Shown here piece by piece: positions 6,318 to 6,466 of a stretch of 6,466 nucleotides of DNA (its first letter is position 1; every line of letters starts with the position of its first letter). The notes below the pieces were generated by a model. That model was not told the DNA's origin. It did not search any database and saw only the letters and a program-made list of their open reading frames with translations. Source of the DNA: Planctomicrobium sp. GTDB taxonomy: Bacteria > Planctomycetota > Planctomycetia > Planctomycetales > Planctomycetaceae. A program made the translations under genes and the position numbers. The DNA is taken from assembly GCA_018659505.1 (NCBI GenBank), contig JABJMI010000551.1, forward strand, positions 1 through 6,466, read 5' to 3'.

Positions 6318-6466
6318 CTATTTAGCAACTTGATCGTAGATCGGCACAGGAAAATCAGGTTCTGGAGTACGGGTTGAAATGTATTTCTGTTCCAACTCCT
6401 TCACGATTCCTGGATGTTGAGCTGCCAGATCGGTGGATTCATTCCTGTCTTCTTCAAGATTGTAAA
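6318..6466 (-). CDS. C-terminal end of a sulfatase (arylsulfatase family), cut by the window edge
   Basis: The minus-strand frame enters at the right edge in mid-codon and gives 48 residues before TAG at 6318-6320. It opens with YNLEEDRNESTDLAAQHPGI, the classic sulfatase ending of the form LYDLxxDPxExxNLA..HPE, where Tyr/Asn-Leu, the acidic pair, Glu and Leu-Ala are retained. It then runs into EELEQ-like helix sequence and a tail with STRTPEPDFPVP, matching the (A)RTPSPxxPxP tail I know from planctomycete sulfatases. These enzymes hydrolyse sulfate esters using a formylglycine made from a Cys or Ser in the N-terminal C/S-x-P-x-R motif; that motif, the signal peptide and the substrate-defining residues are outside the window. 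The substrate cannot be given. The expected full length is about 450-500 residues. Confidence 0.85.
   Translation of the reverse strand, partial: YNLEEDRNESTDLAAQHPGIVKELEQKYISTRTPEPDFPVPIYDQVAK

Noticed and set aside
6067..6333. 88-codon plus-strand frame in the sulfatase-floA gap
   Set aside because: It starts at a GTG without a clear ribosome site, has no recognisable motif, lies in AT-rich spacer and runs over the sulfatase stop codon on the other strand.

Overview
The window most likely comes from a planctomycete (phylum Planctomycetota, probably order Planctomycetales). This rests on the combination of a BBP7-like outer-membrane beta-barrel protein, a formylglycine-type sulfatase C-terminus, a MobA of the planctomycete type, an OleA-like thiolase and a FloA flotillin, with moderate GC judged by eye. 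No RNA gene, mobile element or CRISPR array was seen.

Layout. Left edge, plus strand: a secreted BBP7-like barrel protein that enters the window without its first codons (1-1397). Everything else is on the minus strand and is read from right to left: the last 48 complete codons of a sulfatase (6318-6466); a roughly 400-base gap with regulatory-looking palindromes; floA (4914-5900, GTG start set by a strong Shine-Dalgarno); a small protein of unknown function (4486-4689); a strong rho-independent terminator (4411-4457); an OleA/KAS III-like enzyme (3330-4382); a second SPFH protein of the YdjI/COG4260 type whose C-terminus is a GYF_2 domain between two polyproline tracts (2092-3195); a second strong terminator (2026-2072); and mobA (1384-2013), whose 3' end overlaps the barrel gene tail to tail by 14 bases.

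Function. Three minus-strand genes point to the membrane. FloA is a membrane scaffold. The OleA-like enzyme should condense two fatty acyl chains head to head, a route to very long ketones or hydrocarbons. The SPFH-GYF protein is a cytosolic or membrane-peripheral scaffold. Their adjacency suggests, but does not prove, a lipid or membrane-organisation neighbourhood. MobA (molybdenum cofactor), the sulfatase and the barrel protein look like unrelated neighbours.

The most distinctive points are the GYF_2 domain bracketed by possible proline ligands in one SPFH protein, an OleA-like enzyme with all catalytic residues but no oleBCD beside it, and two terminators placed 18 to 40 bases before the next start codon. 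The second of these leads into a possibly leaderless oleA-like mRNA. I saw no clear new multi-gene system; most of the window is recognisable chromosomal housekeeping.
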